Below, piece by piece: positions 43,571-55,821 of a DNA stretch of 64,000 nucleotides. A program made the position numbers and the translations under genes. How positions within the stretch are numbered: the stretch's first letter is position 1; each line of letters opens with the position of its first letter. A model generated the notes under the pieces. The model did not search any database, had not been told where the DNA came from, and saw nothing but the letters and a program-made list of their open reading frames with translations. The DNA comes from Chara braunii (Eukaryota; Streptophyta; Charophyceae; Charales; Characeae): positions 1,901,657 through 1,965,656 of the forward strand of contig BFEA01000027.1 of assembly GCA_003427395.1 (NCBI GenBank), written 5' to 3'.

Positions 43571-43711
43571 CCCGAACGTGACTCAGAACGAAAAATAAAC
43601 ATGAAGCTCAGGCGGCATGGACCCGACATTTCGGTTGTCCGCCATACAGCACTCCTCAGGGGGGGGTTGGGTCGCAGAGGTACTGTTTATAAACAGCTAC
43701 CTCTCTATATA

Positions 43712-43800
43712 CCTTTTTTTTTTTTTTTAATATAAACAAAACCCCTGTCAGTGTTAGTGGTGCTGATAAGAGCAGACACCACTAGCACCTGGGGCATGGT
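43712..43800 (-). mobile_element. LINE type-A tail, truncated within the head (copy H)
   Basis: T-run 43714-43728 (poly-A of the minus strand) and hairpin 43751-43788, with arms gtgctagtggtgtc and agcaccactaacac and loop TGCTCTTATCA. Only a trace of the head remains. Confidence 0.65.
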
Positions 43801-43829
43801 CCCACTAGCAACCGGATAGGATAGAAAAG

Positions 43830-45972
43830 AGTTTGTGTGGCAGTTGAGTGACCCAAATCCTGCCGTGCAGTACTGGTGATCCCACGGTCAGTATTTTACA
43901 TGTATTACCCGAAAAAGTAAGGAGATCTTCGTTCCCCTCCTCCTCTCCTTAACACTGGGCATGCCGGTGCAAAGGAAGCTTCCCGCCAAAATCTTTTCAA
44001 TCCGTTGGGGAAATGGCCAACCCCAAAAGAGAGTGGGGTTGGCTAAAGAATGGGACCTATCGAGGCATTCAGACGTATGGCCCTGCTTTTTCATCCCTTC
44101 TTTCTCGACGAGGAGACCAAAGTCTAGGCTGTGGCGGAGCATATTATCTTCCTGACACAAATTGTTCCCCCGGATCCTCCGCCCTCTGGAGACGAGAAAG
44201 GAAGTATTAATAAGATATTATTTGAAAATCCACTGATTAGAACAGCGGAGGACACCTGACTCAAAGTAGGTGGGGGCAAAGGCTCCTTCAGAAAGAGATG
44301 GGTTGAGAGAGGAGTCGTGCAGATTAAAGACATCTGGGATGAGCCAACAGATGACTGGCTGTCGATAACCAAACTCAAACAGAAACTCCCACGGCTTCAT
44401 AATGTGGAGGATAACTACCTCTCATTGCTCTCCTGTATCCCGTCATACTGGATTGCATTATTACCAGAGTCGGTAGAACACGGCCTCACGGGGCTTGGAT
44501 AGTAGACCCCAACAATCGGCAAGAGATTTTGAGAATCCTGGGACCAGGGCTACCACAGGGAATAAAAACGCAAGTGTGGACTCGGAAGCCTGGGTAGAGG
44601 TCCCCTGCGCAGTTGATGAGATCAGAGGATAAAACCATTCCTACCTCAATTGGTTTTCAGGAGTGCAGGGTGTGGCTTAGCCCTTCTGATGGGAAGGGAA
44701 AGGAGGAGGTCTCTCTGATTTTAGAAGATGCGACCAATCTGCATATTGAACCTCTGCTTTATGGATGGAAGGGGGTGTTAGGACCGGATGCCTCCACTCC
44801 TGTCATCAACTATAAACCTAAGATAGAAGTTCATGTCTTGAGGGCTACAGTAAAGAAGCAACCGGTAGTGACTGCTGCTGACCGACTCTCAAAGGAACCA
44901 GGTTTTGCTGTGGGAAACCTGAACCTCTTTGGGTTATGGGCAGGACTGAAGGGGATGGACCCGGATGGTATCCCAGAAACAAGCTAGTCTAGCTTGGCTT
45001 CAGATGCTTCTGGTGACATTGTCGGCTACATGGCTGGAAGCTAAGGGAATGGAGATTGGGGAACAATGTGTTCGGTGCAACTAGGGGTGGGAAACAACGA
45101 CCCATGTCTGGTGCTACTGCCCTCATTCCCTTAAGATATGAGAATGGTGGAAGGAGAAATGGAAACTAGCAGTAGGCAGTAGTTTCCCCTGGTCACAGGA
45201 ATGGATACTGTCCGGTAAGACGGATTCAATCCAAAATTTCTCTTTAGGACTGGCTTACATAGCCTTGGCGTGCAGAGGTGCTATTATGGAGGCAATTTGG
45301 AAGGTTAGAAACAGAGCCCTGTTCAAAAAAGAGAAAACATCCTTCCAGGAACTCATCAGCACGACAGAGACTCTGATAAGACAGACGATCCGGACGGACT
45401 GACACTCGGCTCGAAGTCAGACAAGGAAAAATAGATTTTGGTTCTCCCAGACTTGGGGAAAAGCAGGCAACTTGGTGACTGTCTCACCAGAAGGTAGCCT
45501 TATCCTGGCAGATTGGCTTCTCCACGATAAGGAAGAAAACTGAGCACATGTTTCTAAAAGTGGGAAGAGACCGTTTGTTAGGCCTCTATTTCTCTTTCTT
45601 AGAAAGACGATAGTTACACAACACTTGCTCTTTAGCTGTGGAAAAGTCTCTGGTATTTCTCAGTAATTAGAGCCTTAGGGACTGTGCTGCATAGTTTTGA
45701 GTAGGAATATAAATGGTTGAAGTAGGGAAGTTGTTACCGTTCCTTTGTTCGGTGGAAAAGTTACTTATAGACAGTCTTTCTTGGTATGGTTAGTGTTTGG
45801 GAAGCTTAGAACTTATAATTTTTGTAACCTGGATTGACTTTTGGGGTATAAGAATGTTGGCAAGAGTAAGCTAAACCGGCTGATGCTGCCGGGATAACAC
45901 CGGGTTGAATTGTGAGGATCCCCGGCCTCGATCATTGAATTGTAAATGGTTCAAAAAAAAAAAAAAAAGAGT
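43830..45972 (+). mobile_element. LINE of a different lineage (LINE-5), 5'-truncated
   Basis: Decayed ORF2 C-terminal coding: DIWDEPTDDWLSITKLKQKL and LPRLHNVEDNYLSLLSCIPS (44317-44470), then a zinc-domain-like stretch (EQCVRC and, further on, THVWCYCPHSL, about 45060-45140) with EWWKEKWKLA, FSLGLAYIALACRGAIMEAI and WKVRNRALFKKEKT to about 45540. The 3' UTR ends in a block with ttgtgaggatccccggcctc and poly(A) (45953-45969). The tail has no type-A head. Protein and tail differ from the other LINEs here. Confidence 0.7.
44613..44987 (+). pseudogene. LINE-5 ORF2 fragment
   Basis: 124 open codons between frame breaks, with GFQECRVWLSPSDGKGKEEV, YGWKGVLGPDASTPVINYKP and PVVTAADRLSKEPGFAVG. Its position between the RT C-terminal region and the zinc-domain stretch suggests a linker or RNase H-like segment, but I cannot assign a domain with confidence. 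Confidence 0.4.
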
Positions 45973-46743
45973 GGGGTCGGCCATAGGCCCGCTGGATAAA
46001 AGATTTTTAGTATTTTGCTTGCTGTTGTGCAATTATCTCATTGGGTGGAGCCCTCCTTCAATCACGAAGTATATGGAGGGCGTCTGGATCACTACTGACA
46101 GAAGTTGAGTTTATTCCAAAAAATGTGGCAGTTACTTTCTGCACTGTTGTTGCAACCACCACCTCAGATCATTTGTGATCTGATGGCTGGGAAGCACTCT
46201 GCTGTGATTTCAGTTGGGAGGTCTCTGTTTTTTTTTTTTTTTTTTGCCTTTCTCCAGTTTTCTCACCCCAGAAATTCGTAATGAACCTGTCAAGCTGCTG
46301 CCACTCAGTGTCACACTGGATCGACCACATTCCTATCCGACTGCTAATGGGACCACACCCCTGGGGAGGGGCTCCATCTATTGGTGGGTAGGTCTAGACC
46401 AAAAGCCACTGAAAGAACATTCTAGTCCTACGTCAACATCAAACAAAACAAACGCTAGGCTAGAAGGTAAACAACTACAACGAACTCAAAAATGCCTCGA
46501 ACACCGTACCTTGGTACTAAAAAATATCCTCCTGTCTTTACGTGTCGAAACTATCCAGGGCCTCCGGACTGGTACCCTCCGGTCCATTCATAACAGAAAT
46601 TCACCTTTCCAAAAACCTCGGGAGAAACCATTGAGGAAAACAAAAAAACAAAAAGCATCAGGGCTCCAACAATAGATCATAATCGAGAACTTTCCGGCCT
46701 CCTAGAAAACATCAATTGACCTCCGCAAACTTCGTATGCAACA
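45973..46743. other. spacer or 5' region of LINE-2
   Basis: T-run at 46231-46247 and a scrap of inverted LINE-tail head at about 46370-46396 (ctccatctattggtggg). Open frame 46214-46675 has no known domain. Confidence 0.3.
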
Positions 46744-47005
46744 GACCTCAAAACCAGTCTTACCAACCAATACAGAACCACAGATTATCAGTTTGGAACC
46801 TGCCAAAGGCTGCAGAGACTTAAACAGAGCCGCGGATCAAAAGGTCCCCTGCTCGAAACCAGCCACGGTCTATAAAGCACCCGACCTCAAAACCAGTCTT
46901 ACCAACCAGTGCAGAACCACAAATCATCAATTCAAAACTGCCAAAGACTGCAAAGACTTAAACAAAAATCAGAAGGTCCCCCGCTCGAAACCAGCCCCAA
47001 CTTAT
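46744..47005 (+). repeat. 139-bp direct repeat, two copies, in probable LINE-2 ORF1 region
   Basis: gacctcaaaaccagtcttac starts at 46744 and 46883. Both copies run through gcaaagacttaaac-type sequence and end near gctcgaaaccagcc. The repeat unit is not a multiple of three. Confidence 0.8.
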
Positions 47006-50000
47006 AGGTGTACTGGTGGCCTGCGGCGAGGGTGATATTATCGACCCCCAAGAGCAGGCTCGTGATGTTTATATGAATATATTCAGGAAACTCACTTAAT
47101 GGATAAATCAGAACACCATAAAGCACATAATTCAATTTGGCCCCATTAGGCTTTCAGAGCGCATTCAAAGATACCAGGTTCAACAGGGGTAGCTATCTGG
47201 ATCCCGCCTAGGTCATGATTAAAGGTGGTTAATTGGGTTGTGGATGAGGAACAGGGGAGGTGGGTATCGATTCTCGGTATGTTAGAGATAAAATTAATCA
47301 GCATCCTGTGCATCTACGCCCCTAATACCGCCACAAAGAGGGCGTCCTTTTTGACCCACCTCCAGACCCTGGCCCCTCAAGGAGTCTCATTGATCATCGC
47401 CGGAGATTTAATGCAGCACCGGACCGAGAGATGGATAGATGGGGTTCTCGTGACCCCTGCCCACATTATGTAGAAGAAGATGAGTGAATAATGGCAGACC
47501 TTTGCGAGTCCCTGAGCCTGGTGGACGCTTTTAAACTTTTACACCGGACCACAAAGACCTACACTTGCCACCGCACCAACGACCAATTTAGACACTCAAA
47601 ATCACGCATCGACCTGATCCTACTCTCGCAGGAAATTCAGAATGCCCTGCAGCTTTCCACTATCCTCCTACAAAGCCCCCACTCCGGCCTAGACTACTGT
47701 ACATGTGTAGCCATTTTCTCCTTCCGCAAGCGACCAGATCAAGGACCAGGATACTACAAACTTAATACCTCTCTTCTTAAAGAAGAATCATTCCTCACAT
47801 ACGTTTGCGATGTTTGGAACTTTTGGAAAGACCAGGAAATCTCCTTTGACTCAGAAGTGCGATGGTTCACCAACAGACTCCTTTTCCTAGCCAGAAAATG
47901 CAAGGACTATTCAAAATTATTGGCAAGTAGACGACATGCACACGAAATGGAGGTCCACGGAAAACTCCACAACCTGGTTAACCAGGACAACTCAAATGAT
48001 CACATCCCGGAGATTCAAGGTTTGCATGACCAGTTATTGATATTAGCACAACACAGATGGCAAGGAATTAGAATTCGAGGTAAATTTGCAAAGTGGTATA
48101 CTGAAGGGACCATGGACTCCTATTTCTTTAGTTTAGCCTCTCTAAGGTCACACCGTACCACTATCGAAGCCCTGTTGGATCTTGTTTCTGATGACTTAGC
48201 CACCACTACAACACATTGTGTAAAGATTGCCAGAACCTTTTACAAAGACCTTTTTTCCTCTCATATTCCCCCGCAGCAAGAGGATGACCGCTTAAGAGCA
48301 CTGGAAGACTTTCTACGCCCAATGGAGGGTCACCTCTCCCCGGCACAAAAAACCGTCTGGACCGCCGGATCTCCAAAGAGGAAATCTGGACGGTTCTTAT
48401 GCAAATGGAGGAAGAGTAAACCCCCGGCCTAAACGATTTTCCCAATGAATTTTGAGAGACCATGTGGCCCTTCCTGAGCGAAGACCTAATGTGTTTCTAT
48501 AGGGCAGTGTGGGACTCGGGTGAGTTGGGGGAACTTGTATGGCAAGGGGTACTTTCGCTGCTCCATAAAAAAAGAAATAATATGAACATAAGAAACTACC
48601 GACCCGTTACTCTTTTGATGGTTGTATACAAGATGCTATCAAAGGCTCTGGCCAACCGAATGATAGAAGTAATGGAGGACATCATCCACGCAGCACAGAC
48701 CGGTTTTATGCGTAACCGGAATATTCAAGAAAACATACTCTTGATCAATGAGGTGATCAGCCTGGCACACCAATCCAAAAGTAATGCTGCTCTCATATTT
48801 ATTGACTTTGAAAAAAACTATGATCGTGTGGATTAGTTTTCCTAGATAGATGCCTGGATCGTCTGAATTTTGAGATTAATTTTCGACGGTGGGTGCACAT
48901 TTTGCACCAGAACGTCACCACGAGCGTTCGGATCAACGGGTCGCTAGCCCCAGTGATAAGGCTTCAACGGTCAGTAAGACAAGGGGATCCTATGGCCCCC
49001 TTCTTATTCATTATCATTATGGAAGCGCTAGCAGCCAACCTCCGTCAGAGCAAAGATCTAAAAATAATTCAGATCTTCGGCATCCCTGAGGAAGCTGTTC
49101 CGATCTGTTCGCTGTTCGCGGATGATCTCACCATTCTGGCTAACGCCACACATCAGAATATGAAGGAGATTCATAGACTAATGAACCTTTTCTGTACCCT
49201 CTCTGATATGACCATCAATTGGGGACAGAAAACAATAGGATGGTGGCTCCATCATCAAGGGGGCCGCCCACCGGAAGGACACCACGTCTCCTGGGCAGCC
49301 CCGGACTCCCCCATCCGGATCTTGGGAGTCAAGTTGTCAGTACTAGGCAAACCCCCAGAGGACGATGGATGGATATCAAGTCCTATATTTGCTAAACTAT
49401 CTCAATGGAACCACCAGCACATATCACTCTTCGGCCGTGCTTTGAGAATTAACAATGTAGTTTTAGCCACCCTTTGGTATAAATCGGTCCTTTGGCCCCT
49501 GAGCCCAGACGCCCTGAGAACCCTGAAGAGGAAGGTGGCAACCTACTTATGGAGAGGAGATAGCGAAAACCCCACGGTATAAGTAGAGTGGTGTGGGACT
49601 CAGTCATCCAACTCAAGGCAAAGGGAGGCCTTGGTAGTCTGGACCCCCTCGCCAATCCCAGGCCCTCAGTCTACAATGGGTGTTACGTCTGATTTTCGAC
49701 AACCCTTCAGTGTGGAGGCCGCTTGCACTAGAACAAATTGCCCATCTTGCCACAGCGGCCCCCCCGGCCGTCCACCCCCTCCAGTGGTTAGACGACCGCT
49801 ATTGGAAGATTCCACGGTGTCCCCGGAGAATGGTAGGAAGGAGAGACGATTTCTGGCCCCGCTTGCTAAAAATATGGAGGAAGCTTTCCCCCCCGAATCG
49901 TCCACCTCCCGACAGGTGGGAAAAGATGGCAAGACAACCCCTCTTTGGGAACCGGTGGATCATCAACGAACAGAGCGAGATTTTTTGCAGCTCCGACTCC

Positions 50001-50439
50001 CCATGGAAAGGATGGGTGAAGAATGGCGTGACAAACGTAGGTGACCTCTGGGATAAGGAAAGGAAGGATTGGAAGAGCCCGGAGAGGATGAGGGTGGAAC
50101 TAAGGTACTGCCACAATGTTGAGAGAGCACTTGAGGAAATAACGGAGGCCGTCCCGGTTGGGTGGTGGTCCATCCTGCGCAAAGGAAGGGTGTTGAAGGA
50201 GGGGGACTGGGTGGCCAAGGAAGGGGAAGGAAATAAGGTCGGCCTGGTCCACATGACCCGATCGAAGGAGACGCTGATTGAATGGTTCAGTGTAGAAAGG
50301 AATGGTAGATTGACAGGAAGCCGTGATTGCACACTGTCTTCCTCACCGCCGCCCGCCCGCTCTTCTTTTCCACTCGGGCTGTATGAAGGAGCAAGCTGCA
50401 GACGCCAAGAACGCTGCTCCGATCCCAGCCCAACCTGAT

Positions 50440-50890
50440 CCTCTCTGTGAGCTCCGATGTGGGCGGTGTACACCCGGCTCACTGTGCAGTCCGCCCCCCG
50501 TCCGAAAAAAAATACTCCCCCTCTGGCCCATTACTTCTTCTATATCCGTGNCCTTTACTGCAGGTACCCATAAGGTACGNTGCCCTCCNGAGCNTNTAGT
50601 ACCCAGCTCGAAATAGGACAGCGGCCCATTGGTATCAGCGGTACCAAGCCCACAGATCCGCGGTACTTCCCTTCAGCAGNGATTTTTCCGTTGGTGCCGC
50701 GGTTTAGGCCCGACAGTCAAGTATTGCACCACGAAATAACAGCCCCAGACTGCAATGACCCTCACCAGCTACCATTGTTAGCTCAGTGATCGTGGCCGGA
50801 AATAAGTGTACCAAAAATAGTGAAAACTCAGATCTTGCCAACCTTGTAGGATCAAATTATATTGTGGCCCGTCCCTCACCGTGCCTGTTC
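50440..50890. other. unresolved segment interrupting LINE-2
   Basis: It contains several ambiguous bases (50551-50680) and ttggtatcagcggtaccaa (about 50630-50648), which is self-complementary. The ORF2 alignment to LINE-1 and LINE-3 resumes after it (PIDPLEWVWNS), so it may be an insertion or a misassembly. Confidence 0.4.
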
Positions 50891-51240
50891 CAAATCGGGC
50901 ACGTGCCTGTTCCGATCCAGCAGCCATAGAGACCCTCCCCATTGATCCCTTGGAATGGGTCTGGAACTCTGATCCACGGACCAGTCTAAGGCAACCCAAA
51001 TCTAAAACCTTGTCCGGACTCACAGTCAAAGCAGCATATCGCATGCTCAGAGTTAAACGCTGTCTTAAAGACACAGTGGTCGATCGATGGTAAAAGCACC
51101 TCAACATAGAACGTCATCTTCTTACACCCATACGATGGTTTGGTGACACTAAGGTTAAACCAGCGAAAATCACATCACTGCAGTGGCAGATCATGCACCG
51201 GTGCCTTCCCACCAATAATTGGTTAATTGATCACTCGCAG

Positions 51241-51280
51241 CTATAACAACAAGGTTGAGCGCTCAACCTTGTTGTTATAG
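51241..51280. repeat. perfect 40-bp palindrome at a deletion junction
   Basis: ctataacaacaaggttgagc is followed at once by its exact reverse complement with no spacer. It sits where the Cys-containing part of the zinc domain (between LEQQG-like and ETIEHI-like residues in sister LINEs) is missing. Confidence 0.95.
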
Positions 51281-52278
51281 CAGAAACAATTGAGCATATA
51301 TTTCTTCAATGCCCCGCCGCCGTTCTTACCTGGAGGTGGTGGGATAGGGTGTGGCAACAGATGGTCCCCGGGCATCCATGGTCGTGGGTTGGCGTGCCAT
51401 CTTATTGGGACACTACCCACCCTTCCAAGACGACATCTTCATACTGAACATGTTCCACTTGGCCCGACGGACGATTCTGTGGGTCCTGTGGTGGCAGCGA
51501 TGCGCCTTGCCTTTAGACCACGTTCGGGTAGAGGGTGAAGAAAGGCTGGAGCAACTCAAAGAACACTTCCAACTCGAACTTTCTCATAGATGGCAAATAT
51601 TGAAGCAAACACTAGACAATCTCCATAGAGCCACTGACATCTGAGAACGGCTCCTACAGTTTTCTAGGGAGTGGCTGGGTGGGGACAGGGAGGGCTGGGA
51701 AGCGGACATACACTGGTCAGGGTCTTGGGATGGAGAGGGGGGGAGGGAGGGTGACCTCCGAGAGCAAGTGTAGGGACTACCAACTGAAACTTAAAGACTG
51801 GCTGACTGTAGACCCCAGTTTCCCCATGCGTCCTGCAGAAGATTCCGTAGACCCGTTCCCTCCACACCCACGGGCCCACTGGTCGGTTAGAAAAGAGGGT
51901 CGAGGAGCGGCTTCTTTTGGGAAAGGGTGCAGGGAAGACGAGGGAGTCCCCACTGGTGCCCCCCAGTGGCTCCTCCCAATCCCCTGACTAGGTACAAGGT
52001 TGGAGAAGGCGATGGCGACCATCTTGCGTCCACTTTCACACCTGCTCAGTCAATCCTCTGGTTTCCAGAGCAATCAATGCTGGCAGGCTCCCTCCAGACA
52101 TTATCCAGACATATCCATTTTTCCTCTCTTAAAAAAGGAAAGTACTCTACAGGCCAGCTCAGTCAATCCCCTGCTTTGGAGGGCAATCAATGATAGCAGG
52201 TCCCATCTTATATGCTCAGACTCCCTAGATAATCCTAGACAGTCCTCAGACATTCTCTGACATTATTTGTTGCAATAT

Positions 52279-52406
52279 GGGATGCTGGACCCGTTTTCCA
52301 GCAGGTGATGCTCCCCACCAATAGATGGAGCCTCTCCCTAGGTGTTAGTGGTGTCTGCTCTTATCAGCAGCACTAACACTGGCGGGGGCGTTTTTGTCAA
52401 AAAAAA

Positions 52407-52424
<18 letters not shown>
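52279..52424 (+). mobile_element. 3' terminal head-hairpin-poly(A) of LINE-2 (copy I)
   Basis: Head 52279-52332. Hairpin 52342-52379 with arms gtgttagtggtgtc and gcagcactaacac and loop TGCTCTTATCA. Poly(A) from 52399. It lies downstream of and in the same orientation as ORF2. Confidence 0.8.
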
Positions 52425-52437
<13 letters not shown>

Positions 52438-52505
52438 GAAAAAAAAGAGCACAACCCTTAAAGGAAAAAGGGGAAACTACGCGGGAGTAACAAAAATGGG
52501 TTATG

Positions 52506-52625
52506 ATTGCACTACGGGCCAAGATACAGTTTTGAATTGCAGTTTGGGCAATGTATACTGAGGTCTCTGGCCAGGTAGGGTGGCCGAAGTGCAATGGCAA
52601 ACTGTATCTTGTCCCATAGTGCAAT
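52506..52625. mobile_element. 120-bp foldback MITE
   Basis: Terminal arms attgcactacgggccaagat (from 52506) and, reversed, attgcactatgggacaagat (to 52625) match at about 26 of 28 bases. The centre is non-coding. Confidence 0.7.
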
Positions 52626-52659
52626 TTGATGATTGAGTCTACAATTCTGTAATGTGGGA

Positions 52660-52832
52660 AACAACTTGAAGCAAGGGTAGGACAGGGGGGGTGGAGGTGC
52701 GCCAGGGCAACAGATGAGAGGAAGGGTGGGTGGGGTCTTCAGAGGGGTTCATCTGGACAACCCAATGGCCCATTACTGTGGGTGACTCTCATCTGTCTAG
52801 TATCGCACCTCTACAACAACCTGGGCTGTGGT
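52660..52832 (+). repeat. inverted repeat pair, left copy
   Basis: gcgccagggcaacagatgag, cttcagaggggttcatctgg and tctgtctagtatcgcacctc recur in reverse complement at 56326-56505 in the same order with small differences. Confidence 0.75.
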
Positions 52833-52837
52833 CTTTC

Positions 52838-52970
52838 TTTTTTTTTTTTTTTTTTTTGAGAAGTTGTCACTTTATATTTCAGAACAAAAGTGGTCGAGGC
52901 CGGGGACCTCACAATTCTACCCGGTGTTAACGAGATGAACCTGCTGGAAACCAGGTCCAGCGTCCCACGA
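52838..52970 (-). mobile_element. LINE tail chimera: type-A head with type-B body
   Basis: Minus strand: gggacgctggacctggtttc (type-A head, truncated), then ttaacaccgggtagaattgt and gaggtccccggcctcga (type-B block as in LINE-5), a small hairpin (cactttt and aaagtg) and poly(A) (T-run 52840-52857). Confidence 0.6.
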
Positions 52971-54992
52971 CCGCCCAGTCTCAATAGGACAGAACTCCTC
53001 AAAATAGCCTTGAAGCACAGAAAAAGACGGCTGAACTAATCGATAACAAACCTCTCCAGTCCTTCAGCCTATAACATAATATCCTTGCAGCGCCGAAAAA
53101 GAAGTGCAACGCCGGCATGTTTCTAACGTCGAAACACTATTGGCAAGGAACTACAAATTATAATCTGCAGAATTCGAAAACGCGCAAGGCAATTCACAAG
53201 GAATTTTAACAATCTTAACCCTAGAATTATTTCGAAAACAAACTAAATAATCCCAAATAATCCCAAATCATCCCAAATTTCAACCCAAACTCGAACCAAT
53301 TTCAATCTAAACGTGGTGATATTGTCTCCCAAAAATTGAGAACAATCATACAGCAGTTCCTTGATCACACCTGCTGGGGTGACCCTGTTACCCTCCCTAT
53401 TCCACTACCCTGCAAGGAGCCTGATCTGCCATGACGGGTTTCCCACCACGCACCCTTGAGCCCTTCGTGGTTTTAGCGGACAGTGGACACAATGGGTACA
53501 GCTCAAGTTTGCTCCTCACCGGTTCTCTCATAGCATCTAACCAAAAGCGTTCCCACCGCCTCTTGATAGTCTCATAGGCTCATACTGCTCAAGATGGCGC
53601 CGCTATCAGTAATTCCCTGGGTTTCACCCTGGCTATAGTACAGATTGCTTTGTTCTCACACTCATTAGCTGCTGTAACGAGTTACACTTTCACCCACTCT
53701 GTTCCAACACCCTGCAAAGGGCCTGAGCTGCCATGACGGGTTTCCCACCACCCACCCTTGGTCCTTCGTGGTTTAGCGGACACAATGGGTACAACTCAAG
53801 TTTGCTCTTCACCGGTTCTATCGTGCCTCCTAACCAGTAACGTTCCCACCGCCCCTTGTTACACTCTCACTGCTCAAGGTGGCGCCGCTACTAGCAATTC
53901 CACGGGTATCACAGTACTATCACCACTTGCCTTGATCTCCAATCATAAGCCACCGTACCTCCATCTCACAAAGACTATTAAACAGTTAAACACCAACCCA
54001 TCCAAATTCCATAACAATTCAAAAACAACTATGTAGACTACTCTAAATTCCATAAAGCTTCGGAGCTTAGCGCAGCCACGTATAGAAGGTCCAATTCCCC
54101 TGGCAACGTTCCCGCCGCCACAAGTCAGTCTCCCACACCCACTAATGGTGCCGCCACCCCAAAGGACTTCGGAGCTTCACCTACCCAACAAAACAAACTC
54201 CTATCTTTAACAACTTAATTCCCCAAATACTGTTGTAGGTTTTTCAATGGTAAATTACGTGAAGGAATTTCCAAACTAACCAAAAATTTATCACTCCAAC
54301 TGCCCGTTGCAAGACCAACGATCCCTTCAGTTAACAACGATTACCAAATTGAAAACCTAGCACATCGACGCGTCCACTACGAAATTGCAGCCCAGCCAAC
54401 CAAACGAACAGAAATTGCACATAATAAAACAAGCAGAAGGAAAAACACCAATTATCCCTCTCTGCCAATCCTAAGATACTTAATAATACATGTTTCTAAA
54501 AACGAAACGCTGAGGGCGTACTAATACTCGAAGCAACAACCAGACAAAAGACCGCCCAGCTCATCAATCGCTCTCCACTCTGACTAAGCAACTTAAGCAC
54601 CAGCAAGAAGGCCGAACAGAGCGTAGTGTGACGGATGACGATCATCGAGGCCAAGTCAACCACCCAAGAGAAACGCCACCCAACTGACTGACAGGGCTAC
54701 TAAAGCAAAACCAAGGAGGAAAATGGGGCAAAGCATACTATGACGTAAGCGTAATGATAAGTAACAAACCAACAGAGAGCCCAAATACTGACAACTGCGT
54801 GTGATACAGCATGACAGACACAATTACCAAGCCAGGGGTATTCAAAACCTCCATATCGAGATGTAAGAACCAAGTGCCTAATACATGTGCCCAATACTTA
54901 GCGTGAATGGAAAAACTACACAGACCATAGGAAGCGAATGTAATGACCCTATTGAGTGAGAAAACAAACACGAAATCAGTGATCCTACAACT
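52971..54992. other. AC-rich non-coding stretch with a diverged tandem repeat
   Basis: No domain recognised. About 53390-53640 and 53695-53915 are diverged tandem copies sharing ctgccatgacgggtttccca, ccttcgtggtttagcggaca-like sequence and caccggttct, offset about 305 bp. Confidence 0.5.
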
Positions 54993-55165
54993 ACCTTGCT
55001 ATGTAGACAGGCAGATCGAGACGCCTTGTACTCCTTGGACATGCCGAAGCGCTGCCACCGCAGCCGCACACTCTCCCACTGCGTCCAGATGCGCCGCTCC
55101 GAATCATCCACGGTTACCGTTATATTTTCCGTTTGGATTTCACCACGCCCAGTTCTTGTCAGCAA
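54993..55165 (-). CDS. candidate internal exon
   Basis: The minus-strand frame reads TVTVDDSERRIWTQWESVRL then RWQRFGMSKEYKASRSACLH and ends SK at a donor-like aag|gtagtt. GC-rich third positions and Trp/Arg content look coding, but no second exon was found. The opposite strand offers a competing 66-bp exon (55153-55218) between cgcccag and gag|gtaagtgag. At most one is likely real. Family unknown. Confidence 0.25.
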
Positions 55166-55677
55166 ACAATGACTCCGAAATTGCCGAGGTAGCTAGGTCT
55201 TTTCGTCCAGAGCTTGAGGTAAGTGAGTTCGTAATTCATTGCAATCAGGCTGCCAGGGGGAGTCGTGCGGGGGCCATACCACAGAACGCACCGGCGTCCC
55301 TACCCCAATCAAGGGGCAGTTCGGGTATAGTCTCACGTCGACATAGCTCAGCTATGTCGGCTCCGTACGAGGGCCGTCTCTTCCCTCACTGCGTCGTACG
55401 GGCTCGAGGCGACCACTTGCTCCCCAAGCGCCGGCCGGCCAAGGTTCACTAATCCACCGCGGGCCCGCATTGCGGACTAGCGCTGAATTAGCGCACGCGA
55501 GGCGCTACCGGATCGCTTGGACAGTCCCCCTGTGGCCTTTCTCTATCTGTCCCTATGCTCCTTTTTCTCCTTAGGACTGCCTGTATACCCACCCTATTGT
55601 GGAGCTGCCTCCCTGCTGATTGCAGATGGCCCAGGCGGCTACCTGGATATCGTTGTCACGTATTAGTCCACTACTCC

Positions 55678-55790
55678 GGTTTCCAGCAGGTGCTGCTCCC
55701 CACCAATAGGCAGAGCCTTCAAAAGTGGGGGCCACTTATCGGGGATGCTCTTATCACCTCGATAAGTGACCCTCCGATCTGAAGTTTGTT

Positions 55791-55821
<31 letters not shown>

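Larger units (their letters stand above)
47077..51644 (+). pseudogene. LINE-2 ORF2: endonuclease, RT, zf-RVT
   Basis: Endonuclease: IQETHLMDKSEHHKAHNS (catalytic Glu, 47086), ILCIYAPNTATKRASFLTHL, IIAGDLM where GDFN is expected, SKSRIDLILLS (47.6 kb). An open frame of 313 codons (47491-48432) leads to RT: NIRNYRPVTLLMVVYKM, LQRSVRQGDPMAPFLF and FADD (49115-49126). Then come WYKSVLWPLSP and a 252-codon frame (49680-50438) with PPDRWEKMARQPLFGNRWII. After the 50.4-50.9 kb interruption, PLEWVWNS, SLQWQIMHRCLPTNNW and TIEHIFLQCPAAVLTWRWW mark the zinc-domain region, but its Cys part is deleted at the palindrome. The catalytic Asn change, stops and frameshifts make it dead. Confidence 0.88.
46744..52424 (+). 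mobile_element. LINE-2: near full-length ORF2 and 3' tail
   Basis: Plus strand: endonuclease from about 47077, RT 48.3-49.5 kb, zinc-domain region 51.1-51.35 kb, C-terminus to about 52000, 3' UTR with a 115-bp-spaced direct repeat (gctcagtcaatc at 52043 and 52158), head, hairpin and poly(A). It is interrupted by a segment containing ambiguous bases (about 50440-50890) and by a foldback deletion at 51241-51280. The 5' boundary is uncertain. Confidence 0.8.

Noticed and set aside
50628-50650. tggtatcag as a plant LTR primer-binding site
   Set aside because: It lies inside a broken LINE with no LTR upstream, and the match is short.
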